From the NCBI GenBank assembly GCA_009741485.1, contig CM019220.1, forward strand, positions 1,289,781 to 1,353,780: 64,000 nt of DNA. The letters are read 5' to 3'. The notes beneath the pieces are model-generated. The model saw nothing but the letters and a program-made list of their open reading frames with translations. It had not been told where the DNA came from and did no database searches. Both the position numbers and the translations under genes were made by a program. Below are positions 50,041 through 63,001 of this stretch, in pieces; the stretch's first letter is position 1; every line of letters begins with the position of its first letter. Source of the DNA: Malurus cyaneus samueli. Taxonomy: Eukaryota; Chordata; Aves; Passeriformes; Maluridae.

Positions 50041-51150
50041 AGAAGGTTTCTCTCACTCTCTTTTTAGGAGGGTGGTTTGTGTGTACCTACGGAGAGAAAA
50101 GCAATTAGAAGATGGTGCTGAAAGTGTGCTAAAGGCTATTTAACACATTTGCTGCTTAATGACCTCTGCACAGGTTCTGCTGCCATGTGAGGGAGAAAGC
50201 AGCCCGAGTCAAAGGGATGCAGCCAACTGCAGTGGAAATTGGTATAGATAACAGAAAAACAGGCAAAAAGGTGTCCTTTGTGTGGCTGGGTCGGTGAATA
50301 ACCAGGGAACCCCACCAGGTGGAAGGAAAACATCTGATATTACAATAATTCATGGTTTTGAGGTGGGTTTAGTTTTCACACAACCCCACATTGAGCATTT
50401 CTTACCTATTTTTCCTGGGCTGTGCTTGTCATCATGGGCATTCTGAAACATAATCTCTGCTTGGATTTTCACTCTTCCTATATTTATTTTCTAGCCAGTA
50501 AATAAGTTATTAACATGATATCAGGTTATTGATTAATATTCCTGAAATATCTTAATGGTGAAACATTTCTGATGTACCGAGGAATCAGATTGGCCACGTG
50601 TGCTGCTGGTCTGGCCACGAGGAGTCTGGAAACAGCATTGGGTCAATTTATGGAGAATTTTACTTTATTTCTTGTTTTTTTTTTTCTGAGATAAACAGCA
50701 AATATCTTCAGAGCAGCTAATCAAAACAAAATTTCAGAGGCAAGCGAAGGAAGATACTGCATAGGAATAACTCAAAATCTCGGTCTGAAAATCACTTAGA
50801 AGAGCTGAGGTTGAGTCATTTGTAGGAAAAAGGGGTGGGGTAATTCTCTGAGTGAAGAGATACTCTCTATAGTTTTTGTTAAAAATAGAAGGTTTGAGCT
50901 CTAAAATTCTGCTTTAAAAGTGGGGGCCAGAGCTTCACAGCAGGGAGAGATGGAGTGAGGATGTGCCACTACCTCAGAATTGAGTCCTTTTTCCAAACCT
51001 CTGATCCAAATCTGACAGCCTGGAATTGTAGGAAATCCTCTTTCTTCCCATTCCCAAACAACAGCAGCTCCTCTCTGAATTCAGGCTTCTCTGTTGGGGG
51101 TTGCTCTCTTTTACCCGAGCCCTTAGAAAACTTTGACAGTGTAAATGAGG
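50041..51150. other. Non-coding, no recognised element
   Basis: Unique sequence with no supported gene. Confidence 0.5.
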
Positions 51151-51446
51151 TTTTTTTTTTTTTTTTTTTTTACCAGATGCTTCATTTGGAAGCGGGGGGA
51201 GGATTCAAAGTTCATTTAATTTTTTAATTCCCATTCATGTTTCATGGCTTAACAAGCATCAATGTGCAATTCTTTATTTTGTGGTAAGAGCTCTGGGAGA
51301 TAAATAAAAAGGATAACTGGCTGGAATTGTTGGGGTTTTTTTAAGGTTAAGTTTTTTTGGTCATACTCGCAGGGTCAAATAGATAATGAATTATGATGAA
51401 TTTTAAGGTTTCTCCTTAGAAAAAAAAAAAAAAAAAAAAAAAAAAA
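51151..51446. repeat. Poly(T)21 ... poly(A)27 pair
   Basis: A T run at 51151-51171 and an A run at 51420-51446 lie about 250 bp apart, again in inverted orientation. The A run could be a retroposon tail, but I recognise no body. Confidence 0.8.
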
Positions 51447-53329
51447 GCTCAGTGTAATACAAGGCATTTGACTTTATTGCCATTCATCAAAACTGGCTTT
51501 TGGCAGCATTTTATCACCACCAAACTCATTGGCACATAAAAAACCAATCCATGTGCAGCTCTGTGAAGCAGGGAGGGAAATGTGATGGGAAGGTCTCTTA
51601 CATCACTCCAGCAAGGTTTTTTCTTTTATTTTCCAACCAAATAAAATCGCAGCGGCGCCATTCAGGTTTCTGTAGCTAAAGGCCATCGTAAACCCCAGTT
51701 TTCATGGGGTTGTAGATCGTTACTGAGCCATTAAAATCCAAACTACCTTTAAAACTGGTGTTTTGTGGAGGGCTCAGCTCAGGAAGGGGAATGTGCCAGC
51801 ATACTTTTAAAATTAGGAGAAATATTTGTTGGTTAAAAAGGTCAAACAGCTAATATTTATTTTACACTGCTCAGTTTTAAGAACATTGCATCTTACTGTT
51901 CAAGCCTCTATAAGCAAGGCATCTTTTAAAATATCTATTTGTCTTTTTTGCTCCCAAAATCTACTTTTGTGGGAAGACATTAACTTAATAGTAGAATTTA
52001 TTGTGTCCTGATTGCACAGAGACATGAGCTTACGCACAATTTTATGTCCTTGGAAGAATACCAGGGATGTGGGAAAGCTCCATCCATCTTTGCTGCTCCA
52101 GTGGGGCTGAAAAGGAAATTCCCAACACCTTTCCCTCTATGAAGCACCACCAATATCTGCCATTGCAACTTAAAGTGCTGGTAATAATGAATGGCCATAA
52201 TTTTACTGCAAATCCGTGGCTTAGTTTCTCAAGTGACTGCGGAGAGAAGATCCTTCAGTTCTTTAAAGCTGTTTTACAAATGTCAATCTCAATGTGGAAC
52301 TCTTTTCTCCATCATTTTATGGGAACCCATAAAATCCTCTTCTAGAACCTCCATAATTATAAACCCCTAAAATACAGTTGGTATTGTAGTGCAAGCAATA
52401 TCTGTTCTTGTGAAGCAGGTGAGGTGTTATATTTACAGTGGGAGGAGCAAACCTCTTGAGAATTTTATTGTGTCAGGACGATGTAAAATTATACAACAAG
52501 ATTGTTTGAACACAGCATTTTCCATGCGTGCTTCATGCAGAAAAGCCCATGTAATTTTAATTTTCCATTTCACTCATCTCCCCTACCTTGTCTAACAAGA
52601 AACTTTTGTTCCACCTTTCATTAACATTATTCATTTCTTTGCATTTTGCAGAATTAAATCACCTAAATGATGGCACAGTAAAATGAATAAAAGTAAGGGT
52701 GGTTGTATAAGAAGGCCCCATGTATTGTCTGTCTTATTTATGGGTTATTTTTTTCCCTACGTGGATGTAAATTGCATCAGATACTCTGTGACCTTAAAAG
52801 TCTGATTATTTCCAGGTATTATTCTGCACCTGAGTTTTAAAATAAAAGTGTAGACTGTGTCCTTGTGATTGGGGAGCAGTGTCAATCCATCACTGTTGCT
52901 AATTTAAGTCCAGCTTAAATATCTTATGAATCATATGTAAACATGAACCATATGTATTCTTAATTACACTGTGCTGCTTTAAGGAAAAGGATATTAGAAA
53001 AAAAGTAGAGGATAGGTGGTAAAAGAAAAAAAAAAGAAAAAAATGGTGAGAGGGTGAAACAAGGAGAAGAGGATAGAATGATGTGCTGGAAGCTCAGCCT
53101 TGCTTTGCTATAAACTGTGGGATAAATGGAGTTGTGAGTGAAGAAAAGCCCTACAAAAGCCTTACTGTAGGAGATTTCGCTGTGGGGCTGAAAAAAAGCA
53201 CAAGGGCCCTCCCTTCAAAGCCTCCTTGGAAAAGTTTCAAACCCTCTCAGCTTGGTGTAAATAAATGGCAAAACTCAGAAATGGGACGATTTCAATTTAA
53301 TGCTTTTTAAAACCTGACCTCGGTGCTTA
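51447..53329. other. Non-coding AT-rich stretch
   Basis: Unique sequence with some CpG at 51648-51660. No supported gene. Confidence 0.45.
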
Positions 53330-53860
53330 TTTCACAGACTGGCTCCTGCAGAGGCAGAGCAGGGTTTGGGATGTGGGACTTTGCCACGGGAAGTTAAAGT
53401 TGGCTGGGAGAGAGCAGGAAAAGTGGGAATGTGTGAGGAACACACGTGGAAGGAGCGTTACGGCCGCAAAATTCACAAAATCTCCATTCCTCCCCATTTC
53501 TCTCCCCGTTTTCGCTGCTGAGGCTGAATTTGCAATTGTCACGCATAACAGGCAGGATTGTGTTGAATGTTAAAAGAAAAATATTTATTTCCCAGTACTT
53601 TTTTTACCACATTTCTTGCCTTGCAGACGTTCTAAGTCTGTTTGCAGAGAGAATTTAGCACTCGCTGGTCGCTGTCGACATTAGCGAGGTACAAGGGATG
53701 CTCGAGGGGCTGGGCAGAGATGAAATGCCCTTTGTGCAGCTCCACCTGACCAGTAAATATTGTTTATTGCCTGGCTCTGTCCAGCAGCTCCTTATTTCTC
53801 CTAAATAACCTCAGAACTGCACAATTTCAAGAGAGAAATCAGCTTGTCTACCCCAGAAAG
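53330..53860. other. Candidate conserved non-coding block J
   Basis: CpG is retained at 53440-53560 and 53660-53710 ('cgctggtcgctgtcgac', 'gagcgttacggccgc'). Repeat-free. Candidate regulatory element. Confidence 0.33.
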
Positions 53861-54123
53861 CTGCATGTATAACTTATATATATATACTCACACATATGTG
53901 CATATATATTTTAATTTTTTTCCCTGCTAAAGCCCCCATAGAAGTGCATTAATACACTTGAAGAATACTAAAAATGCACCACATTTTCAGAGGAGCTCTC
54001 ATTATTCCAGGATGAGTTAGCCTATCCGAATTAGATATACATTAGCAAAGGGATTTGGGTAGACATGTCTATATGGATTAAACAGAGCTGCACTTTGCTT
54101 TCCTTGACATGGTTCTTTTTTCC

Positions 54124-54173
54124 TTTTTTTTTTTTTCTTCCCCCCCCCCCCCCCCCTCTTCCCTCCCTTCCTC
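54124..54173 (+). repeat. Polypyrimidine tract with C17 run
   Basis: T13, then CTT, then 17 C (54140-54156), then a mixed C/T stretch. The other strand carries G17. Confidence 0.92.
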
Positions 54174-56740
54174 AATCATAATGAGAGGTGATTGCATTTA
54201 TTTGGGCAAAATCCAAGCTGAACCCAGCAGAGGATATTTTCAGTGTTATCCTTTTTAGATATTTGCCATATCAACCAAGATCTGTTTTTAGGCCCAGTTA
54301 TTTAAGGCTGCCTTAAAGACTAATGAAATAGAGTGTGATGGATGTTACCCCGTTTCAGGGACTTTAAAGTAAGTTACTTTCAGAAATAGAGAAAGAAAAA
54401 ACCCAACCCTGTAATCTTCAAGCCCTGCTTTGGTCCTGCTTTTCCAGATCATACATTTATTTTCAGTAGGAAGAGGCTCTGTGTAATGTATATGTTAATC
54501 TTCCAAAAGAAAAGGAGTTGGTTCTGAATTTTCCTAACTAAGGAGAGATTTGTCACCAAAGAGGCAAGCTGGAAAGGCACTTTGAAAAGGCTGATATTTT
54601 TTTTTCCTCTTGGAAAGATAAGGTTTTCCAGGTTCCCAAGTGAATTAGGAGCAAAAGTGGGAATTCTCGCCCAGTTTGTACCTTTTGAGATGTGACACAT
54701 GGTATTATTCCCATTTTGTCACTGTCTTTGCAAAGCCAGATATATTTAGGCTTTGAAACCTGAAGTCCTGCTTTGTGTGCTCTGGAGACTACAATTTTTA
54801 AAAATTATTATTATTTTTACAACATGGTATACTAAGAAAATAGCCTGAGATCAATTTCTCAATTTTATGTCATTTTTGTGTTATAGTTTTAGGATGACCC
54901 ACATATATTTAGAAGATTTGTTTACAGATTGCATTATACAGTTATTTTATGAAAAGTCCCTGAAAGTAATCAGTTATTAGAAATGACACCCCTTAAAAAA
55001 AAGGTCTATGACCGTAATTTTTTAAATTACAATATAATGCACCTTAATTTTTTTGGCTCACATACTTAGCTTATAATGCTATACAAATCCAGTATTTCTT
55101 TCTAAGATTATTTGTCCTTCTTTATTTAAGCTGTGCTTTCATTTTTATGTTATTTCCTTGTTCTTACAGAAAACCAGCTTTTTTTAAAATTTAAATATAT
55201 GGCACATATTTAAAATTGGGGGAGTCCAGCAGTTTCAGGGTTTTTTTTATTTTCATTTATATTTGGGTGTGTTTGACAATTATTCTGTCTCCTGCTCGAG
55301 TGCAGGCATTACCTATCAGGCAGAAAGAGGTTCATATAATGCACCAAAAAATAGAATGGAATGATTGTTAACCTTGCAGAGCATAAAGTAAATAAAGATG
55401 ACACTGGAAAGGCCTAATTTACACCTGAAGAGGGCCTAAAACGGAGGAAAAAAAAAATATTATGTCAGTTCTGGGTCTTCAGTTCAACTGCATATTCATA
55501 AGGAGGAAACGCTGCTCAAATGAGGTTTAAGAATGTGACTTGAAAGGTCATGAAATTCAGATTTACATCTAAAATTCATCGTGTTGTTCCTCGCCGGAGC
55601 AGAGATCTTGTAACAAGGAGTGATGTTACTCACAGGGCTGCGGCTCCACTCGCTCAGGAGAACGAATCCGAGTGGAATTCCTTTGGAGAAACGTTTTTTT
55701 TCAAATTGTTACAACTCCTCAGCCCGCCACCAAATTCAGGCTGCTGTCTAAAATGGAATTTTTTTATTAGCAATTTGCGCAACGTAAATTCCCCTATTTT
55801 AAAATTCCATTTTCATATTTTCCTCCTCAGTTAAAAGACCTAAAATTAAATGTTTTTTTCCTCACGGCCTGAAAACTTTGTGAATGGCATCGGAGGAATA
55901 AAACGCTATTTTAAAAAGAAAGCCAAGGAGTACATTAAAAATGGCTCTTTAGGATGAATTTAAGTGGTATTTAAATTTTTTCAGAGGTGTGTTTGTACAC
56001 ACAAACATTTTCCAGGTGAGGAGGAATGCAGAAAAGTCTCAATCGGTGCTGGGGAGGATTTTCTCAGCTTCAGCAAAGTTGGTGCAACACCAGGAGGAAT
56101 GGGAATATCAGCACTGAGGCACTCGCTTGTCTTTTTCTCAGTGCTGAGGAGGAGCCTCATCCTCCACATCCTCCATATGTCCGTCTGTGAGTTTGGTGAA
56201 AATTCGATTCCCAGTATGAAAACTTTCCAGCTTCGTTCCCGTGTAAAGTTTTGATTTCGACGGCTTGGCATTTTCAGGCGTTTTGCTGGAAAAATCTTTA
56301 TGCACTTAACGCGAAAAGAATGAAAACAGTGATGCAGAGACTGATTCATTTTATACCTTTTTTTTCCTTTTCTTTTTTTCACATGAAAGGAGCCTTATTT
56401 GATGAAATTCAGCCCACAGTGTTCAAGAAACTGTCTGCATTTTTTAACTATTTTTGTCTGTCGCTGGAAGAGTCGTGGTGGGTGATGCAAGTGCAAAGTC
56501 AGTGCAGATTCTGCCATGGAAAAGGAGAGAAAGAAGGGAGAAATAGAAATAAAATCTGAATTGCAGAAATTAAATGTTTAGTTGCAAAAGAGGAATTATC
56601 TATCTGGACACAATACTCTAGAAAAGTTAACTACTTTTAGACTTCTTGTTTCTGCAGTGTCTGAGCAACTCAGATGATTTTTTTTTTTTTCTCCAGATTT
56701 TCTGTGCTCATTCCTGAGCACAGATTTCCATGAATTTGGG
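54174..56740. other. Non-coding; some CpG-bearing patches
   Basis: Mostly AT-rich unique DNA. Patches at 55580-55680 and 56240-56310 hold several CpGs and may be regulatory. No supported gene. Confidence 0.4.
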
Positions 56741-56812
56741 ATAGAATTGTAGAATCATTAAGTTCAGAAAAAACCTTTGTCAAGCCCAACCACTGACTTA
56801 AACCTCCACCTT
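56741..56812 (-). mobile_element. CR1 LINE 3' tail fragment
   Basis: It reads 'atagaattgtagaatcatta', then 'gttcagaaaaaacctttg' and 'aagcccaaccactgactta'. This matches the reverse complement of a CR1 tail of the 'gttggaaaagacctttaag' type. Short and diverged. Confidence 0.8.
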
Positions 56813-57279
56813 TATTTTTGAACAGAAATCCTCTGGTGGAGAAAATAACTAAGCCCACCAATGAAATATTCAAAATTCTAATCATGATATCATTCCTCCT
56901 TGTTATAATTAATCTTTCCTCATTAAACACTTTTACCAGCTCTTTCTCAAGCTGCTCCATATCCCTATGTGCGAACAAATACTGTTCTGTCTACCTTAAT
57001 GTCTTTTATGTCTTAGAAAATCTAAAAAGGGAACTCAAATTAGATATTTAGGGATAAACTTTGGGACACTGCACTAGGGGTGTTATCTTTGCCAAGCCAT
57101 AACTTTTTTGTTCTGAGTTCCAACTTTTTCTCTTCTAAACATATTTACTGCTTGTCAATCTAAACTAAATATTCCTTTAGCAGAGGCCTCAAGAGGCAAG
57201 TTTTGGCCAAAAAAAAAAAAAGCCTTCTGGCTGCAAACAACTTATTTCTGGTTGCCTGTAGTCCTCACATTCAAATATC

Positions 57280-57850
57280 AGGTGTAGATTGCCTTTGTTA
57301 TCAGACTTTATCGAGAAATACTCCATAAAGCCACATTAATCATTATTATTCTGCCTATGTTTCGCCACATATTTAATTTCCAATAGATGAATGCAATGAC
57401 TTCATTGCAGGTATTTAGAGCAGATGAGTAAATTCATTTGTGCTGATTGGGGCCGCATTGATTTGTGATGATTGGTTCCACGGAACATACGTCTGACCTG
57501 AAAAAGCAGAACAGTGCCAGGGCTGTTGTAATTGTATGGGTTTCTTCATTGGGTTACGTGGGCATTATTGCAATTGAGCTCAAATAGGTCTGTTTTTCAC
57601 CGTGCACAATTTAGTCATGCATCAATACGTTTTTAATTAAAAGCGTATGACAGGTACAATAGCAGAGCACTCCAAATAATTTCCTAACGCAGGCCGTTCC
57701 CTCAAAGACAAGTAATCAGAATCTGTCTCAGTTCATCAGGGGAATGTGTGATTTTTTATTAAGATGTACGATTAAGCATCTCAAAACTTTACGCTAAATT
57801 GTCAGATTTTGGTTGTGAGCGCTGCACTGCAAATATTTCGAGTTTAAGGT
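57280..57850. other. Candidate conserved non-coding block K
   Basis: Repeat-free, with many TAAT, TTTATG/CATAAA and CpG-containing motifs ('gggccgcattgatttg', 'aatacgtttttaattaaaag', 'gtacgattaagcatc'). It has strong regulatory-DNA texture and no exon signature. Confidence 0.36.
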
Positions 57851-57889
57851 GGCAAAGTGAGGGGTTCTCCTTGGCAGGAGAGGAAGAGC

Positions 57890-58006
57890 TCCTTGGACAA
57901 CTTGGTTGGCTCATTTTGCAGGTTGGGTGAGGGTTTAGTGAAAGGGGTTTGGAATGAGATGAGCTTTAAAGTCCCCTCAACCCAAATATTTCCATGATTC
58001 CCTGAT
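57890..58006 (+). mobile_element. CR1 LINE 3' fragment
   Basis: It contains 'gatgagctttaaagtcccct', 'caacccaaatatttccatga' and a final 'ttccctga' in place of the octamer tail. Same tail type as the copy at 11975. Diverged and 5'-truncated. Confidence 0.85.
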
Positions 58007-59540
58007 TAGTCTGCTCTAATTGTCTTTCCTGTAGACGTTGTGGCCTGGAAGACCACAAGAAACACGAGCAGCTGTGATTTGTAACTGATTTAAAAAGCCT
58101 TCTCCTGTCTGTAATTGTACCATGGTGACTGAGGGGAGAGAATACAATATCCTTAAAAAAATCACTTTGCATTCAGCTAAGTGTATAAACTCTCTCACTC
58201 ATTAATAGTAAATTAGTGGATGATTTTTGCAGGAAGTCATTAGAGGTTTCAGGTGGCAGACATTGCCATGCATGTCTGGGTTGTTAAAAATTCTTTCATT
58301 CCCACATCTCTCAAATCAGACTTTCTCAAGCAGATTCTTAAAAAAAAATTACAAATGAAACACTTTAAATTATGACCTTTACATTCTTTTTTCACATTTA
58401 TTTTCTCTCAGAAATGGAACTTAAAAATCACTGTAAGGTTAAATTGAACATTTGACTTTGTTTTCCTTCAGTTTTCTCTATTAAAAATATTTCACTTTTT
58501 AAACTTTATTTTTACAGGATATCAGGAGTTATTTTTGCTGATCTGCTTCCTAAATTGTAGCTCCCATTTAACATAATTTTTTTTTGTTCCAGAATATGTG
58601 CTCTAGTTCAGACATAGAAGGTGCATAATGAAACTTCTTTCTGCCCTTAGTTGTGCTGTTGTAAGTACACCCGAAGTACCAAAAATTTGGGTAGAACGTC
58701 CTCCCTCTTTTTTCTTTTTTCCAATTGGAGAAAATACGAAAACTTGGATTCAGTTTCTCTCTGTGTGCATCCACCTGCACTCACCACCTCGGAGAACAAA
58801 CAAAGCCCCAAAACTCAGATCTGAATTTATCAGAGAATTCTTGCAAAAGCTCGGAGAAATCATGCAACCTCTCCACGTCTCTTTGAGATGAAGATAACAC
58901 ATTATTTCTTTTCCTTTTTCTTGGTTTGACTGAAGATTTCTCAAGGCAGAGCTGCCCGGGCTGTGTCTGTGCAGAGAACGTCTCACAATGAATTGGGAGT
59001 TCGGCTCCGGGCACATCAGCATTACCACAATGCAGATTAATATATTTTTTTCCCCTCTTTCATTTCTTTAAAGCTGATACAATCTACCTCTGCTTGAGCT
59101 CTGCCTGAGGTATGAAATAAGTGTAAAAGTTCACGTTTTTAGCAGCGAGATGTTTCTTAATTAGAGCTCTTCTTATCGGTCGACTCCTTTTAACCATTTA
59201 GATTTAAATTTAGTCAGGGTCTCCAATATGTCATATTCTTTTAATCCCCCCCCATTATTAGTGTATCTAAATTATGTGCATTTCTTTGTGGGTTGCTGTG
59301 CAGTAATTCTTCCTTCTAACTAAAAATGGCAAAGGGAAGATGGAAAGGTACATTCTGCTTCTGACGTGATGAATATTAATTTAGTGCAGGGCAAACAAGA
59401 TCCACACTTGCAGGAGAACTTTGCCCACGACTTTCTGGAACTGAGATAGATTTTCTACAGAAACCTCTAAACATGAAAGGACACCCCCTTCCCCCCCCCA
59501 GAGATCCAAGAAAACCCCTAATTAAATGAATTAGAATACA
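58007..59540. other. Non-coding, no recognised element
   Basis: Unique AT-rich sequence. The part at 58620-59030 has complex texture and overlapping short open frames on both strands without domains. C runs occur near 59246 and 59493. Confidence 0.45.
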
Positions 59541-60110
59541 AGGGCTATAGAATTATGTTTCTGTTCTGCCACAGCAGAGTTCCTAACCCTGGGGACATTG
59601 TGGAGCCAGCGATCAGAAGCACAAATGAACTCTGACTCTGATAACTTCGAGTCCTAACAGGGAGAGAGAGTGGAGGAAAGTTTGCCAGAGAGGCCCCAGA
59701 GATAACAGCCAGAATTATATAATTGTGCATATATAGGACAAAAAGCTACAGCGATTTCCTCCTGCGGGGTGACAGCTTCGACTCGGGATGTGACTTCAGT
59801 GAAATTTGCTGCGATTTGGAGACAGGAATAATGACTGCTGGCCAAATCTGGACCCTCGCATCGAGCCTGCCCGGACGGGGATTTGCAGGGATGCAGAAGC
59901 ACATCAGAGCTGCTTTGCAGATACTGCTTAAGCCCCTTAGTTCTCTCCAAACCAGGGGATTTGGAGTGGGGAATCCTTGGAATTGACACATTAATTTTCT
60001 CCCGTCCATGGCCTGTGCTCAAACTTCTGCTGGGGAAACGTAGAGATCGTTGCATTTCCTCCTCGTCGTGGGTATTCCTGCTCTGACATTGAGGTGGATG
60101 TTATCTTTGG
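59541..60110. other. Candidate conserved non-coding block L
   Basis: CpG is retained at 59745-59880. Overlapping open frames of 87-133 codons on both strands reflect balanced composition and show no domain. Candidate regulatory DNA; a coding origin cannot be excluded without comparison. Confidence 0.28.
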
Positions 60111-60359
60111 GAAAATAAAACAAGCCAGAACTGGCCAATTATAAAATGCAGTAATTCCTTTAAAATTTTATTAAAGGACATTTCTGTGAAAGCTTTAGAG
60201 ATTTTTACAGATATTTAATTTGTGCTAAAAGCACAAATGTAAAAATATATCATCAAATGTAACAGTTCCTTAGCCCTGCAGAAGTATTGAAAGGAAAACA
60301 CTTCTTTTCTGATATTCAAAACTTTTTGCGGTCCATCTGTTAAGTTTATGGGCAAATTT

Positions 60360-60990
60360 TATCTTTGGGTGTGCATCCTAGGTTGTTATGATGACCTGTT
60401 CGTCTGCAGCGTGCACTGAAATCCAGAAGACTGTCTTTATTTTGAATGTTATTTGCAAAGGCCATGAAAAAAGCTGACATTCATCAAAAGCTACGGCTTG
60501 GCCATGCTGAACATTTGCTTTGTTGCAGGGGAGAGTGGCCACTAATCCTTGATTGTCTTCTGAATTATTTGAGGACTTAACTATAGTTAAAATGTGACCT
60601 GAAACCAATGCCTTTGAGGGAGATGAAATTGCTGCGCTGCCACAGAAATACCAGCGCGAGTCAAGAAAATCAGTTGCTCTCCCCTAATCTCCTTTCCTTT
60701 GGAAACTTTGCTAATGAGATCAATTCCAGAGACAGTTGCCTTGATCCACGATGGTAAAAGTCCTTCTAAATAAAGGATAAATAAAGTGGGATAACCTGGA
60801 GCTACGTTGAGGATGGGGAGCGTAACGTGAGGTGAACGGACAACCTGGCTTTGCCGATCCCCCCGAGTGTCAGATTGGGTTTGACTGTTGAAAATGGCCT
60901 GTAACTGTGCTTTTACCAGAGCATCCTTCCCTCCTGTCCTGCTGCCAGAGAGAAGACTCGGCCTTCATCGACGTGACGTGTGGCTCAGAT
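60360..60990. other. Candidate conserved non-coding block M
   Basis: Repeat-free with several CpGs (60399-60420, 60630-60660, 60740-60870). Candidate only. Confidence 0.3.
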
Positions 60991-61255
60991 GTGGCCTCAG
61001 CTGATTTTGTAACTCAGGGGGAGATAGGAGGGAAGAAAGCGGGGAAAAATATTCCCTTTAGCTTGATCTTTAGGGGCTCAGAAAAATAAAATCTTTGGGC
61101 ATGTTGAGTGCTAATTGTCCACTCAATGCCTTTCTCTGAGCTGTACCATCAGCAAATATTTCTTTTTGAAATAAGACATTTTGTTCAAGGTAAAAAAAAA
61201 AATCTGAAAACAGACCTTCTGTTTTCCTAGGCTAAAATTAGGAGTGGGAATGGAT

Positions 61256-61319
61256 TTTGGGGGGTGGAATTAGCTGATCTTTGAGCTCTCTTTTAACCCA
61301 CACCATTTAATGATTCTAT
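61256..61319 (+). mobile_element. CR1 LINE 3' tail fragment
   Basis: It reads 'gggggtggaattagctgatc', then 'ttttaacccacaccattta', and ends in TGATTCTAT, close to the CR1 octamer unit. Short and 5'-truncated. Confidence 0.85.
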
Positions 61320-62966
61320 CAAACTCTGGTAAACCAGAGGGAATGCAACTCCTCGATTTTGCCCCATACAAATCTTCTGAGCTGTTGAAAACACCGTTGG
61401 AAGGTGCACGAAGTGCATGGAGAATAAACAGGGATTGTGAGTCTGAGAATCTCTTTGAGTAGCCAGAGGTTTTGTGATTAGGTCAGATCTAAAGGATCCT
61501 ATAAAATTAAAAACCTGGGAGATCTTTTCATTGGCAATTTTGCAGTGTAACTGCAAATTTCCTGAGTTGTGAGGAAGCAGAATGAAGGGTGTTGAATGGG
61601 ATTTTCTCTAATTGGAGGCCCTTTGTAACAATAAAGGTAACTCAGTATAATTTTATAAACAGGTTTTCACATTCAGTGAGCAAAAGAATGCAAAGTCCTA
61701 ATGTCATTCTTACCCACTTGTGTCACATAATTCTGTGAAAAATTTTGGAATTTACTTACTCTGCATGTCTGCAATTCCAAGTGAAAAAGGTGAGGGGGGT
61801 TTTTTGTGGGATTTTTTTTTTCCTGTATCTCATTAACGAATTTTACCTCATTAGGAAACCCTTTAAAATGCTTGGATTGCTATCCTGAAGAATTAAGTCT
61901 TCCATTTATCGACAGGACATGTGCAGCTTTGGCACGAGGGGTGTAAATCCCCCACTGTTTCCTGTCGATGGTTTTCTGTCTTGCTGGGGAGAAGCAGATC
62001 TAGAGAGGGTAACTCAGACCCCCTGACTCTGACCTGAGGAGAGTTAGCAAGGAGAGGGAAAGAGGTTTCATGATCTCAAGAAATATATTTTCTTTGTTTT
62101 AATGGATTAGGGTACATTCCATAACCTTTTTTTTTTCTTATTGGATTTTTTTTTTAACTTCTGCTGCTTGTTCTACAAACTCATTGTGATGTGACTGCCA
62201 ACATTTCTGAGACGTTCCTTGATGTTCAAGAAGATCTAAACAGGAATAATTTATTCATTTTGGAGCTGGTCAGGCAATAAATGAGTAACAGCTTCTGTTC
62301 TAGTCTTTGTAAAAGGGAAATACACCTAAACCCAAATTTAATGCAGAGAAAATCTTATACAGAATTTTGGGCCACATTCTCAGCCACTGTTAATTGTCGG
62401 TTCAAGCCTATAAAGTTCTAAGGGTTCAAATCCATTGAACATCAATTTAAAAGAACTTGTCTAATTCCAAGAACCCCAGGGTTTATAGATGTGCATGGTT
62501 GAGATTAATCCCCAGATGATTCAAGCAGTTCTGGGGAATTTCTGCACCCCAGTAAATTAATCACTAGTTCTTTAGCTGAGGAGAGGAAAAGGTTTCCCAA
62601 GAAAATTCCCAAGGAAATTTCTGCAGCTGAAATGGCCTCTCTGCTCTTGCCCATTATTTGGTTTTGATTATTGATTTCCTACTCTAAACCCAGAGCTCAA
62701 TGTTTTCTTCTTGTCTTCTTCAGTGGAAGTAGAGGCTGACGCAAATAAAAATCCCCACGAATACTGATGAATATTTGATTGGTTACAAATGCAGTAGATT
62801 TAGGGGGAAGGAATTACTTAATTAAGGCAAAACAAGCTGAATGAAATTGTAAAACTCAATGTTTGTTACGCCAGGCTCTAGGATTCAGTCTTTGCTTCAA
62901 ACCACCTTTAAAATCAACATTTATTTGCATGGACCTTTGGGGACGAAGACTCCATTGATTTATGCT
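61320..62966. other. Non-coding AT-rich stretch
   Basis: Unique sequence with T runs at about 61798-61822 and 62128-62155. No supported gene. Confidence 0.45.
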
Positions 62967-63001
62967 ACAATTTTGTACACTCTAAGTGTAAAATTGTACA
63001 C
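62967..63001. other. Short hairpin (inverted repeat)
   Basis: ACAATTTTGTACACT and AGTGTAAAATTGTA are reverse complements except for a two-base bulge, around a 3-4 base centre. It could extrude as a hairpin or be a dimeric protein site. No T-run follows it that would suggest a short RNA gene. Confidence 0.6.

Noticed and set aside
59654..60055. 133-codon minus-strand open frame
   Set aside because: The segment looks like CpG-retaining non-coding DNA. No domain, and both strands are open.
62396..62436. tRNA-like B-box words (GGTTCAAGCC and GGGTTCAAATCC)
   Set aside because: No matching A box, acceptor stem or cloverleaf around them, and no SINE body.
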